Source: Hominenteromicrobium sp900549945 (GTDB lineage Bacteria; Bacillota; Clostridia; Oscillospirales; Acutalibacteraceae). Taken from it: a stretch of DNA of 26,413 nt. Shown here one piece after another: positions 19,544-26,413 of the stretch. The notes beneath the pieces were generated by a model that was not told the origin of the DNA, did not search any database, and saw nothing but the letters and a program-made list of their open reading frames with translations. The first letter of the stretch is position 1, and every line of letters starts with the position of its first letter. The stretch covers positions 1-26,413 of the forward strand of contig CABRNK010000030.1 in the NCBI GenBank assembly GCA_902472305.1, written 5' to 3'. The translations under genes were made by a program, and so were the position numbers.

Positions 19544-21772
19544 TCAGCTTTTAATCACGCCGCCGTAATTCAGGCCGAAGCCGTAGTCGTAGCTGTTCCC
19601 GGCTTCGTCCACGTGCGGCTCCATGTCGAGCGCGCGGTCCTCGCTCTGCGCCTCCACCGTCTCCATATCCTTCGGGATCTGGATCGGCAGGCGGCCCGTC
19701 GGCTCGTAATCGCCGAACACGACGTCGAGCACCGCCGCGCGCGAAACGCCGAATTCGACGACGATCGCGTCCGCGTCGCGCTCAAATTCGCGCATGACCA
19801 TCGGGTTGTTGAGCGTCGCGCAGACGACGACGGGCTTTTCGCCCATCGCCCTGCGGCAGGCGAGGATGTTGTCGAGATCCGACTCGTTGTAGGCGATGTT
19901 CGTCTTGCCGCGGTAGCTGCGGTTTGTGAAGCCCTCGCGGAAGTCGCCGCCCGCGATGCTCTCGGCGCGCGCGGTATCCGCCGTGTACGGGCGGTATTGC
20001 AGCGTGATCGGCAGATAGCCGTTGCCGCCGCTTTCGGCGTCCGCCGCCGAATACGGGTTGCAGGCCGGGCTTTCAACGAACACGACCGCAACGTCCGCCT
20101 CCTCCGGCGTTCCGACGCGCACGCCGTACGGCGCGAGAAGCGCCGCCGTGACAGGGTCCTCGTCGTGCGCCGGGATGTCGTTGCGCATGAAGCCCTTTGC
20201 GTCGCGGATATGGCGCACCGGCGTGTAAATTTTCAGGCCCTTTTTCAGCGGCAGGCAGCCCGCACGGTTCTTCAGCAGCACGACGGACTTGTGCTGCGCC
20301 TCGAAGCCGTGGTCGCAGAACGCCTTGCAGCCGACGATTTCCGCGGACTGCGCGGGGTCGAGATACGGATCCTCGAACAGGCCGCACTGGAAGATGTTTT
20401 TCAGCAGGCGCGCGGCGGAAAGCTCCATGCGCGCGCGCATAAAGGGCTCGCCGAATTTTTCGCAGCCAATTTTATACGCCTCCACAATCGGCGCGATCTC
20501 CGAATTGCCGCCGAACTGATCGACGCCGTTCAAAATTGCGGTGAGACAGCGCTCGGCCTCTGTCTTGCCCTCCATGTTGAAGCACCGGCTGCCGAACGTG
20601 TCGATGACCGGCGCGGGGTCCTGCGTGATGCCCCAGTCCGTGCAGACGACGCCCTTGAAGCCGTACTTCTCGCGCAGCAGGTCCTTGATGAGGTATTCGC
20701 TGTAGGAATTGCCGACGTTTTTGCCGTTCTTCGTGTCTAGCCCCCACGAAACCGTGTAATACGGCATGACGGCCGCGGCCGCGCCGGTCGGGCCGTCGAG
20801 CTGGAAGGCCGCCTCCGTAAACGGCTTCCTGTGCTCGTCGGCGTTGTTCGTCGGGTAAACGGCGTATGCGCCGAACGCATAGTGCGCGTCGCGGCCGCCC
20901 TCGCCGGTGCCGCCGCCCGGCCAGTGCTTGACCATTGTGTTGACGCTGTCGCGCCCCCAGCCGGTCCCGCTGCCCTGCGTCGTCTGCATACCGTCGCAGT
21001 ACGCCTTGACGAGCTTCTTCGTCATCTCGAGATTTTCGCCGAGCGTGTCGACAAAGCGCATCCAGCGCGGCTCGGTGCACAGGTCGATCTGCGGGCCGAG
21101 CGCCGTCGTGATGCCGAGCGCGCGGTATTCGCGGGAGGCGTCCTCGGCAAACTGCCGGACGACCGCCGGGTCGAAGCAGGCCGCGAAGCCGACGCCCTCG
21201 GGCCACTTGCTCACATCGCTGCCGCCGGTCTTAAATTCCATGCCGGTGTTGCCGCGCGCGCCGTTGCGCGGGTCGGAGGAGATGTTCACCGGGATGCCGT
21301 GCGGCAGCGCCTCGGCGCGCGCCTGCAGCGCGTTGCTCCACTTCGCGGCCGTCTCGGCGTTCTGCACCGTGATCATCAAAATATGGCGGATGTGCTCCTC
21401 CTCCATGAATTTCTTCTGCTGGTCGGAGAGCGCGTGCGGCGGCTCGCCCGATTCCTCGTAGGCTTTCCCGCCGTATGTGCCGCGGAACGGTCCGAACGGC
21501 ATCGGCGGCACAGCCTGATGCGGCGAATACAGCATGAGGCCCGCGATCTCCTCGAGCGTCAGGCGCTTTGCGAGATCCTCTGCGCGCACCTCGTCGGAAA
21601 GCCGCCAGTCCTCGTACGGCAGAAGCGCTCCGCAGCGCTCGAGATCCTTGAAATACAGGCCGTCCTGTTCGATAAGCCCGACGCCGGAGGTTTCCGACCA
21701 CGCCAGCGTCCTCCCGTTTTCCTGCGCGACACGGCAAATGCCGTCTTTTTTCCTTACATCCATTCTGTCCAT
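19544..21772 (-). CDS. glycoside hydrolase family 3 (beta-glucosidase/xylosidase-like)
   Basis: 742 residues, no signal peptide, so cytosolic. The GH3 N-terminal barrel covers about 50-420: LTLEEIAGLMLYSPHQ, PVNISSDPRNG, the substrate Lys-His motif VKHWPGGG, and GFKGVVCTDWG with the catalytic Asp. The C-terminal alpha/beta sandwich (about 440-700) has SVVLLKNRAGCLPL, ADVAVVFVESPACNP and PTGRLPIQIPKDMETVEAQSEDRALDM, ending with SYDYGFGLNYGG. The first 50 residues contain no known domain. It probably cleaves terminal beta-linked glucose, xylose or similar from oligosaccharides; specificity is not visible. The ATG at 21772 has only a weak site (AGAAAGCGAG); ATG 21763 is an alternative. It is a single gene with its own promoter at 21810-21838 and no transporter nearby. 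Confidence 0.92.
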   Translation of the reverse strand: MDRMDVRKKDGICRVAQENGRTLAWSETSGVGLIEQDGLYFKDLERCGALLPYEDWRLSDEVRAEDLAKRLTLEEIAGLMLYSPHQAVPPMPFGPFRGTYGGKAYEESGEPPHALSDQQKKFMEEEHIRHILMITVQNAETAAKWSNALQARAEALPHGIPVNISSDPRNGARGNTGMEFKTGGSDVSKWPEGVGFAACFDPAVVRQFAEDASREYRALGITTALGPQIDLCTEPRWMRFVDTLGENLEMTKKLVKAYCDGMQTTQGSGTGWGRDSVNTMVKHWPGGGTGEGGRDAHYAFGAYAVYPTNNADEHRKPFTEAAFQLDGPTGAAAAVMPYYTVSWGLDTKNGKNVGNSYSEYLIKDLLREKYGFKGVVCTDWGITQDPAPVIDTFGSRCFNMEGKTEAERCLTAILNGVDQFGGNSEIAPIVEAYKIGCEKFGEPFMRARMELSAARLLKNIFQCGLFEDPYLDPAQSAEIVGCKAFCDHGFEAQHKSVVLLKNRAGCLPLKKGLKIYTPVRHIRDAKGFMRNDIPAHDEDPVTAALLAPYGVRVGTPEEADVAVVFVESPACNPYSAADAESGGNGYLPITLQYRPYTADTARAESIAGGDFREGFTNRSYRGKTNIAYNESDLDNILACRRAMGEKPVVVCATLNNPMVMREFERDADAIVVEFGVSRAAVLDVVFGDYEPTGRLPIQIPKDMETVEAQSEDRALDMEPHVDEAGNSYDYGFGLNYGGVIKS

Positions 21773-21809
21773 CTCGCTTTCTATTCAATACAGCTCGGTT
21801 TATATGAAA

Positions 21810-21838
21810 AGTTTACCATATTACCAGAAGTTTGTAAA
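21810..21838 (-). promoter_or_regulatory. promoter of the GH3 gene
   Basis: The minus strand reads TTTACA (complement of 21833-21838), a 17-bp spacer and TAAACT (complement of 21810-21815) with TGG before it. The leader is about 30 bases. Confidence 0.7.
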
Positions 21839-21947
21839 GAAAACAGGTGGTTTTGACACGCACAGCCTGTGATTTTTTGTCATGTCCTTCTGCGCTCGCC
21901 CGTGCCGGCATCTTTTACAGCTTCGTGCCGGCGCTTCCGCAACCGCA

Positions 21948-22958
21948 TCATTTCTCCGCCCAATTTTTGCTGAAGCTGTTCTGCTCGCTCTCCACATGTC
22001 CGCGGTGGCCGTGGATCTCGCACCGGCCGAGCGCCGCTTCCAGCGCCGCCAACTCGCCGTCCGTCAGCGCGACCTCCGCCGCACCGAGGTTTTCCAGAAT
22101 GCGCCCCTGATTCTTTGAGCCGGGAATCGGCACGACGTTCGGATACTTGTGCAGCATCCATGCCAGAGAGATCTGGGCGTTCGTCGCGTTCTTCTGCGCC
22201 GCAAACGACGAGATGACCTTCAGCACCGGCTGATTCGCTTTTATATTCTCCTTAGAGAGCTGCGGCACCCAGTTGCGCACGTCGTCTACCTTTTCAAACT
22301 GCGTGTCTGCGGTGATCTTTCCGGAAAGGAAGCCGCTCGCTACCGGGGAAAACGGTACGACGCCAATGCCATGCTCGAGGCAGAACGGGAAAATATCCGC
22401 CTCACAGTCGCGCTCAAGCATGTTGTACAGGTTCTGCACCGCCGTGACAGGCGTGACCGCGTGCGCCTTTGCGAGCGTTTCCGCCGATACCTGCGACATG
22501 CCCCAGCCGCGGATCAGCCCCTCCTGAATCAGCCGCCCCATTACCTGTGCGACCGCCTCGAAGGAAACGCTGCTGTTGATGCGGTGCAGGTAGTACAGGT
22601 CGATGTAATCGGTCTGCAGATTCTGCATCGAGCGCTCGAGATGGCGGCGCACGGCGCCGTACAGCGTCTCCCCGCCCTCCATTTCCTCTGCCCGCACGTG
22701 CAGCTTTGTGGCGAGGACGATCTCCTTTCTAAAATCGGCGACGGCCTTCCCGACAAGCTGCTCGTTGTGGCCGGGGTAAAATACCTCGCGCCCATACGAT
22801 TCCGCCGTATCAAAAAAGGTGCAGCCCGCCGCGTATGCCTTACGGATCGCCTCCAGACTGTACGCCTCCTCCGGCACCTTGCCGTAGCCGTGCGAAAACC
22901 CCATGCAGCCCATACCGATCTCCGAAACCTCCAGCGCCCCGATCCTTCTTGTTTTCAT
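21948..22958 (-). CDS. aldo/keto reductase
   Basis: 336 residues, an NADP(H)-dependent oxidoreductase with a TIM-barrel fold, reducing aldehydes or ketones in the cytosol. It resembles the YhdN/AKR11-12 type. Signatures: MKTRRIGALEVSEIGMGCMG, then FFDTAESYG with the catalytic Asp and Tyr, VLATKLH with the catalytic Lys, TDYIDLYYLHRIN with the catalytic His, and the cofactor-binding PIPGSKNQGRILENLGAAEVAL. GGGAGGAA about eight bases before the ATG supports the start. It is divergent from the LysR gene at 23076 and shares its control region, so that regulator probably controls it. No clear terminator follows. Confidence 0.95.
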   Translation of the reverse strand: MKTRRIGALEVSEIGMGCMGFSHGYGKVPEEAYSLEAIRKAYAAGCTFFDTAESYGREVFYPGHNEQLVGKAVADFRKEIVLATKLHVRAEEMEGGETLYGAVRRHLERSMQNLQTDYIDLYYLHRINSSVSFEAVAQVMGRLIQEGLIRGWGMSQVSAETLAKAHAVTPVTAVQNLYNMLERDCEADIFPFCLEHGIGVVPFSPVASGFLSGKITADTQFEKVDDVRNWVPQLSKENIKANQPVLKVISSFAAQKNATNAQISLAWMLHKYPNVVPIPGSKNQGRILENLGAAEVALTDGELAALEAALGRCEIHGHRGHVESEQNSFSKNWAEK

Positions 22959-22978
22959 TTCACGGTTCCTCCCTTATA

Positions 22979-23042
22979 TTTTCTGTTTATATCTTAACGC
23001 AAAAAGCTCCCTATGTACAAGACTTTCTGTTTATGTTATTAT
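22979..23042. promoter_or_regulatory. divergent aldo/keto reductase - LysR control region
   Basis: For the reductase the minus strand reads TTGTAC (complement of 23015-23020), an 18-bp spacer and TAAGAT (complement of 22991-22996). For the LysR gene the plus strand reads TGTACA (23014-23019), a 17-bp spacer and TATTAT (23037-23042). The two -35 boxes overlap back to back. Direct repeats TTTCTGTTTAT at 22980-22990 and 23024-23034, 44 bp apart, flank them and are candidate regulator sites. Confidence 0.6.
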
Positions 23043-23075
23043 AAATACAAATTATACCGAGAAGGAGGTGCGGCT

Positions 23076-23963
23076 GTGGAGCTCTACCAGCTTGCCCAGT
23101 TCCGGGAAATCGCCGAATGCGAGAGCGTCAGCCAGGCCGCCGCACGGCTGCATACCTCGCAGCCCGCGCTCAGCGCCATGCTGAAAAAACTTGAAGCAGA
23201 GTTGCACGTGCAGCTTTTTGACCGCACAAAAAACCGGATCGTTTTAAACGAGGCGGGGGCGCTTGCCCTGCGCCACGCCAAGCGCCTGCTCGAGCAGGCC
23301 GAGCAGATGAAGGCCGACCTGCTCGCGTTTTCGCAGCGGGCCAAGGTCTTCCGTGTCGGCTTCTGCGACCCTGGCCCCAGATGGTACTGCACCCCAAAAT
23401 TTTCGATGCTCTTTCCCGACGCTGTGCTTGAGACCGAGATATATCCCCCGCAGGAGCCGGAGGCCGCACTTCTGGAGAGCGGTCGGTTCGATCTGCTCGT
23501 CACGGCTCAAAACGTCGAAAAGGAGGGCATCTGCTGCGCGCCGTTCATCCGGGACCAGCAGTTTCTTTCCGTCATGCGGGACGACCCGGCCGCCGGGCTT
23601 TCGCAGGTCTCCCTGCGCATGCTTCCGGTGCGCGAGCTGGTGCGGTTCCAAGCCGACGGCGTATTCTCCGCAAAGCATCACGCCTTGTATCAGGCGCTCG
23701 CCCAAAGAATAAAGATGACCCGCTACACGGACTATTTTCTGTTTCACCAGATCGTCCGCACCGGTGTGCCCACGACCACGACGCGCATCGTGCGCAATTA
23801 CCGCGACGACGGCGGCGGCCGCGTGCTGATCCCGATCACAGACGCCGAGGCCTCCATCGATTATTTCTTTGCCTACAGGGCGGACAGCGCGGAAAGAATC
23901 GAGCCGCTTCTGCGGTGGATAACGCTGTGTGCCGCCGATTTCCGCGACAGCGAAAACGCGTAG
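23076..23963 (+). CDS. LysR family transcriptional regulator
   Basis: 295 residues. The N-terminal winged HTH (about 1-60) reads MELYQLAQFREIAECESVSQAAARLHTSQPALSAMLKKLEAELHVQLFDRTKNRIVLNEAG in outline, the standard LysR pattern. A linker helix follows, then the effector-binding domain (about 90-290, starting FRVGFCDPGP). The start is GTG at 23076, seven bases after a near-perfect AAGGAGGT site (GGAGG at 23064-23068). The effector is unknown. Divergent orientation to the aldo/keto reductase and shared promoter region suggest it senses a reactive carbonyl or related substrate, an inference from arrangement only. Stop codon TAG. Confidence 0.93.
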   Translation: MELYQLAQFREIAECESVSQAAARLHTSQPALSAMLKKLEAELHVQLFDRTKNRIVLNEAGALALRHAKRLLEQAEQMKADLLAFSQRAKVFRVGFCDPGPRWYCTPKFSMLFPDAVLETEIYPPQEPEAALLESGRFDLLVTAQNVEKEGICCAPFIRDQQFLSVMRDDPAAGLSQVSLRMLPVRELVRFQADGVFSAKHHALYQALAQRIKMTRYTDYFLFHQIVRTGVPTTTTRIVRNYRDDGGGRVLIPITDAEASIDYFFAYRADSAERIEPLLRWITLCAADFRDSENA

Positions 23964-24191
23964 CCGTGCAAAAAGCCAAACGGCGCGGGAGGCGTGCGGC
24001 TCCGCTTGCGCCGCATGCTTCCCAAAGCCCGGCACTTTTCCAGAAACTGGAGGCGCGGGGCCGCTTATGCTTTCCTGCTGGACTGAAGGTCAGTCCGCGC
24101 CGGGCGCACACCGGCTGTCGGACAATCCTTTCGCATAGACGCCCGCCGCAGAACGGATACGCTGTAAAAAACACAATGGAGAAGAGACCGA
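23964..24191. other. intergenic region without recognisable gene
   Basis: It contains a GC-rich imperfect hairpin just after the LysR stop (GCGTGCGGC with GCCGCATGC, about 23985-24012) but without a T tract. I see no promoter or gene. It may be a decayed remainder linked to the pseudogene that follows. Confidence 0.35.
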
Positions 24192-24875
24192 ATGAAACGA
24201 CGCGCACGATTTATGAAACAGGGCCTCGCGCTGGGCGGGGGAGGTGCTGGACAGCCGGCATGCGTTTCAGCGCAGCAGCCTGACCGATGCGCAGCGCCTG
24301 ACCTACGACGTGGGCGAGGACTACCTCGAATTCACCCGGCTGACGGACGATTACTATTATCTCGACAACAGCTACCGCGGCAGCTTCACCGGCTTTTAGG
24401 CCCAGCTTCCCATCCTGCTCAATGAATTTAAATTCAACCGCAGAAGCGATCTGGACAGCTGCTTTCATATTCCGGAAACCGCCGAGGAGACCTTTCTCGG
24501 CTACGCCGAAATCGAGCGGGAACGCCTTGAAAACGGTGCGGGACTGAGTCAGGTAACGCTGGATGACATCATCGCGCACGAGGGCTATCCCGGCCATATA
24601 TATCAGGACACCCATATCCGCGCTCTCGAGCTGCCCGCGATCCGCTATATCACGACGTATCACGGGTATTCGGAGGGCCGGGCCACCTACGCGAAGAATT
24701 TTTCCGCGCGCTATGCGCTGGTCGAAAATGAGTTCGTGTAGCTTTATCAGATCGGCCAGCAGATCGGGCAGATGTACATCAATCTTCTGGACATCGGCGT
24801 CCATTGCGGCGGCTTAAGAACCAGCGCTTCTTTCCGATTACACAGTCATACGCAAATGGGCACTCCGGCCTAGCC
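24192..24875 (+). pseudogene. DUF885 family protein, degraded
   Basis: This is a broken member of the DUF885 family, putative zinc peptidase-like exported proteins normally about 550-600 residues long. ATG 24192, behind GGAGAAGAG, begins MKRRARFMKQG, possibly the old signal start. From about 24244 another frame continues with LTDAQRLTYDVGEDYLEF and QLPILLNEFKF (N-terminal family segments), then after a large internal loss the hallmark HEGYPGH (24577-24597), YHGYSEGRATYAKNF and LYQIGQQIGQMYINLLDIGVH. The reading frame is interrupted by TAG at 24397-24399, where the family has Gln, and TAG at 24739-24741. So there is a frameshift near the start, a deletion in the middle, two nonsense changes and a lost end. 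Confidence 0.82.
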
Positions 24876-24907
24876 GGATAAATAAAACCCGAGCTTTGGG
24901 CATAGAA

Positions 24908-24938
24908 AACCCCCGAAAACCAGTGGCTTTCGGGGGTT
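24908..24938. terminator. strong hairpin terminator
   Basis: AACCCCCGAAA (24908-24918) pairs perfectly with TTTCGGGGGTT (24928-24938), followed by CTGTGTTTCG on the plus strand and TTCTATGCC on the minus strand. It was probably the terminator of the decayed DUF885 gene and may also block read-through from the integrase. Confidence 0.75.
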
Positions 24939-25083
24939 CTGTGTTTCGAGGAAAATATATATCGGGCTGATTATCTCTTCGAGAACTGCGGAGCGCGACG
25001 GGCGGCTTTGAGACCGTATTCAAATCCTCTGAATGGCGATTTCCCTTGATTTTTCAAGGTTTTTCAGGGTATTCCACTAAAAT
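24939..25083. other. junction between GC-rich chromosome and AT-rich element, possible attachment site
   Basis: No gene is seen. Base composition changes here. Near 25050-25071 the sequence carries an imperfect direct repeat TTTTTCAAGG/TTTTTCAGGG just beyond the 3' end of the integrase gene, where such elements often keep an att site. A core site cannot be defined without the other end of the element. Confidence 0.35.
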
Positions 25084-25115
25084 TGCCCCACCCTTTAATC
25101 ATAAAAATGGGGGCA
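25084..25115 (-). terminator. terminator of the integrase gene
   Basis: On the minus strand TGCCCCCA pairs with TGGGGCA (one bulge) around an AT-rich loop and is followed by ATTTTAG. It begins three bases after the stop. Confidence 0.6.
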
Positions 25116-25117
25116 CT

Positions 25118-26329
25118 CTAAGCACCCACGGGCGCGGAAAATGCGGCATTTACAACGCTCAAAAGGTGTTCGGGCTTATTATACTTCACCTGCGCATAGA
25201 TGTCCATAGTTGTCTTGCTGTTTTCATGCCCCGCAAGATACTGAACTGTCTTTGGATCAACGCCAGCATACAAAAGATTGGTAATGTAGGTATGCCGTAG
25301 CTGATGTGGTGTAACGTCAAAATCCAGACTATACACAAGTTTAGGATTGTTCTTCTGATGACCGCCAGGAATCGGCGTAACCTTGCATTTAATGCTTTGC
25401 CCATTTACATATTTGTAATAGGTGCGCTCCTTTGTAGACCGAACAACTACATACTGCCATAGCCTCTTAAACTGCGAATCGGCCAGCGGTTGCCCTTTGC
25501 TGTCTGCAATCACATATTCGGATATGGATGTTGCTTTTACTTGCCTCAGACAATCTGCCAGACACTTTGGAATAGGAATGTCCCTCTGTGCCGCCTTCGT
25601 TTTCAATGTTGTCGAAATCACCGGCCTGTTGTGTTCCGTGCGCCATGCTCTCCTTACAGAAATATATGGCGTAGGTACATCCAGAAACACGCAATCCCAC
25701 TGCAACGCAAGAATTTCTTCCCGCCGCAGGCCAGAATAAAGACCGATCATAATAAATACATACGGTGGCAGCTCTCGGACGGTTTCCAGAAGCAGCTTCA
25801 CCTGTTCATCTGTCAAAGCATTTTTCTTTTTCCCCGGTTTACCTCCCTTTGCCGATATTCCCACACAAGGGTTATAGTCAAGGAGTTGGTTACGCTCCGC
25901 CGAATAAAACACACACTTCAAAAGCATATTGACCGTGCTGTATAACCCTGCTGATTTTTGGGATAATGGTATGAGTGCCAACCGAATATCGTCTGCTGTC
26001 ACTTCTGACAAATACATATCTCCCAGAGGTTTCACAATATAGTTGTTCATATTCTGGGTATAGCCTTTCAAAGTGCTTGAAGATACCTTGGCTGACTGCA
26101 TGAGCAGCCACTTCTCACAATACTCAGCAACTGTCGGATGTTTTCTGCGGAAAACTGCCTCCTCTACTTGGCGTCGAGCTTCCAACTCTTTTTCATAAAG
26201 CTCCTCGCTCGTTTCAGCGTATAAGTCTACTCTCTTACCGTCTGCGTCTGTAATCCGCGTCCTATAATACTGGATTCCTCTCCTCATAACAGTTCCATAC
26301 TGAGGAATACTCACTTTTTTCTTAGCCAT
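25118..26329 (-). CDS. tyrosine site-specific integrase (phage/ICE type)
   Basis: 403 residues, the recombinase that inserts and excises an integrative element. The N-terminal arm-binding part (about 1-65) has YYRTRITDADGKRVDLYAETSEEL. The SAM-like core-binding domain covers about 70-165 (TVAEYCEKWLLMQS...LKGYTQNMNNYI). The catalytic domain covers about 185-390 with GLRREEIL (first Arg), the HQLRHTY box (about 342-348), LAGHENSKTTMDIYAQV with the second His and the nucleophile Tyr near 378. All key residues are present, so it should be active. Related to Tn916/ICE-type integrases. The ATG at 26329 has GGAAAGGAA about nine bases upstream. An in-frame extension to 26395 lacks that support. AT-rich compared with the chromosome. 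The rest of the element should lie beyond the right edge. Confidence 0.94.
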   Translation of the reverse strand: MAKKKVSIPQYGTVMRRGIQYYRTRITDADGKRVDLYAETSEELYEKELEARRQVEEAVFRRKHPTVAEYCEKWLLMQSAKVSSSTLKGYTQNMNNYIVKPLGDMYLSEVTADDIRLALIPLSQKSAGLYSTVNMLLKCVFYSAERNQLLDYNPCVGISAKGGKPGKKKNALTDEQVKLLLETVRELPPYVFIMIGLYSGLRREEILALQWDCVFLDVPTPYISVRRAWRTEHNRPVISTTLKTKAAQRDIPIPKCLADCLRQVKATSISEYVIADSKGQPLADSQFKRLWQYVVVRSTKERTYYKYVNGQSIKCKVTPIPGGHQKNNPKLVYSLDFDVTPHQLRHTYITNLLYAGVDPKTVQYLAGHENSKTTMDIYAQVKYNKPEHLLSVVNAAFSAPVGA

Positions 26330-26413
26330 GCTTTCAGTTCCTTTCCTATTATTATGTAGTTCAGCGCTGATACTATCTTTATACTGAAAATCCATGGCTC
26401 TTTCAAAGGTGCG

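Noticed and set aside
19544..21772. Several antisense frames of 70-375 codons over the GH3 gene
   Set aside because: They lack ribosome binding sites and motifs and are explained by GC-biased codon use of the GH3 gene.
21890..21940. Terminator after the aldo/keto reductase
   Set aside because: CGTGCCGGC occurs twice and its GCCGGC core could pair, but there is no T tract and the main pattern is a direct repeat.
24397..24741. TAG read-through (pyrrolysine or suppressor recoding) in the DUF885 remnant
   Set aside because: TAG is used as a normal stop by other genes here (YihY, LysR, the HTH gene ending at 10404, integrase), and the DUF885 copy also has a frameshift and a large deletion.
25008..25040. 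tRNA 3'-end fragment as attachment site
   Set aside because: GTATTCAAATCC resembles a T-loop, but no matching T-stem, acceptor strand or CCA could be fitted.

Overview
The window looks like a piece of chromosome from a GC-rich, low-copy-rRNA-type Gram-positive gut anaerobe of the class Clostridia, probably Oscillospiraceae-like. This is an inference from gene content and signals. Ribosome binding sites are strong (AGGAGG-like), many sigma-A promoters have a 17-bp spacer and an extended -10, and the families DUF4854, DUF3842 and GerMN-like lipoproteins, a sortase-type CAP protein and an SGNH protein with a single membrane anchor are typical of that group. Most of the window is GC-rich. Two stretches, about 10.1-11.1 kb and 25.0-26.4 kb, are visibly AT-richer and carry small phage-type regulators and an integrase, which points to acquired DNA.

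Layout, left to right. 1-0.55 kb: a near-consensus promoter firing off the left edge and a possible 38-residue membrane peptide. 0.55-3.3 kb (minus): MATE exporter, LUD-domain protein and a lipoprotein. 3.4-5.4 kb (plus): two DUF4854-type lipoproteins, one with three copies of the domain and one with a single copy nearly identical to the third. 5.5-6.3 kb (minus): a VOC protein and a tRNA-Glu/tRNA-Met operon with a consensus promoter. 6.3-9.6 kb (plus): YihY/BrkB membrane protein, GerMN-like lipoprotein, DUF3842 protein, a tandem repeat array and a SpoU-type RNA methyltransferase. 9.6-11.1 kb: five tiny XRE-type HTH proteins in two divergent groups around a palindromic operator. 11.2-13.8 kb (minus): glycerate kinase, a second array of the same repeat, then a DUF5131 (phage Gp37/Gp68-type) protein. 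13.9-23.0 kb (minus): CAP surface protein with an ATPT stalk, CPA-type cation/proton antiporter plus HAD phosphatase, a solitary 5S rRNA gene, an SGNH-fold protein, a GH3 glycosidase and an aldo/keto reductase. The reductase is divergent from a LysR regulator (23.1-24.0 kb, plus). 24.2-24.9 kb: a broken DUF885 gene. 25.1-26.3 kb (minus): a tyrosine integrase at what is probably the end of an integrated element.

The most unusual item is a roughly 122-bp repeat family present as two arrays (8221-8671 plus; 12186-12546 minus). Each array lies between two co-directional genes, runs in the direction of transcription, and starts inside the last codons of the upstream gene. It supplies the final residues (EIAESRV or EVAESRA) and a TAA stop placed in the loop of a conserved hairpin. 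The hairpin stem shows a compensatory base-pair change between the arrays (GCGTGT/ACACGC versus GCGTGC/GCACGC), which argues for a selected RNA or single-stranded DNA structure. The two arrays face each other as inverted repeats around the 3.5-kb segment holding the RNA methyltransferase, the five HTH genes and the DUF5131 gene.
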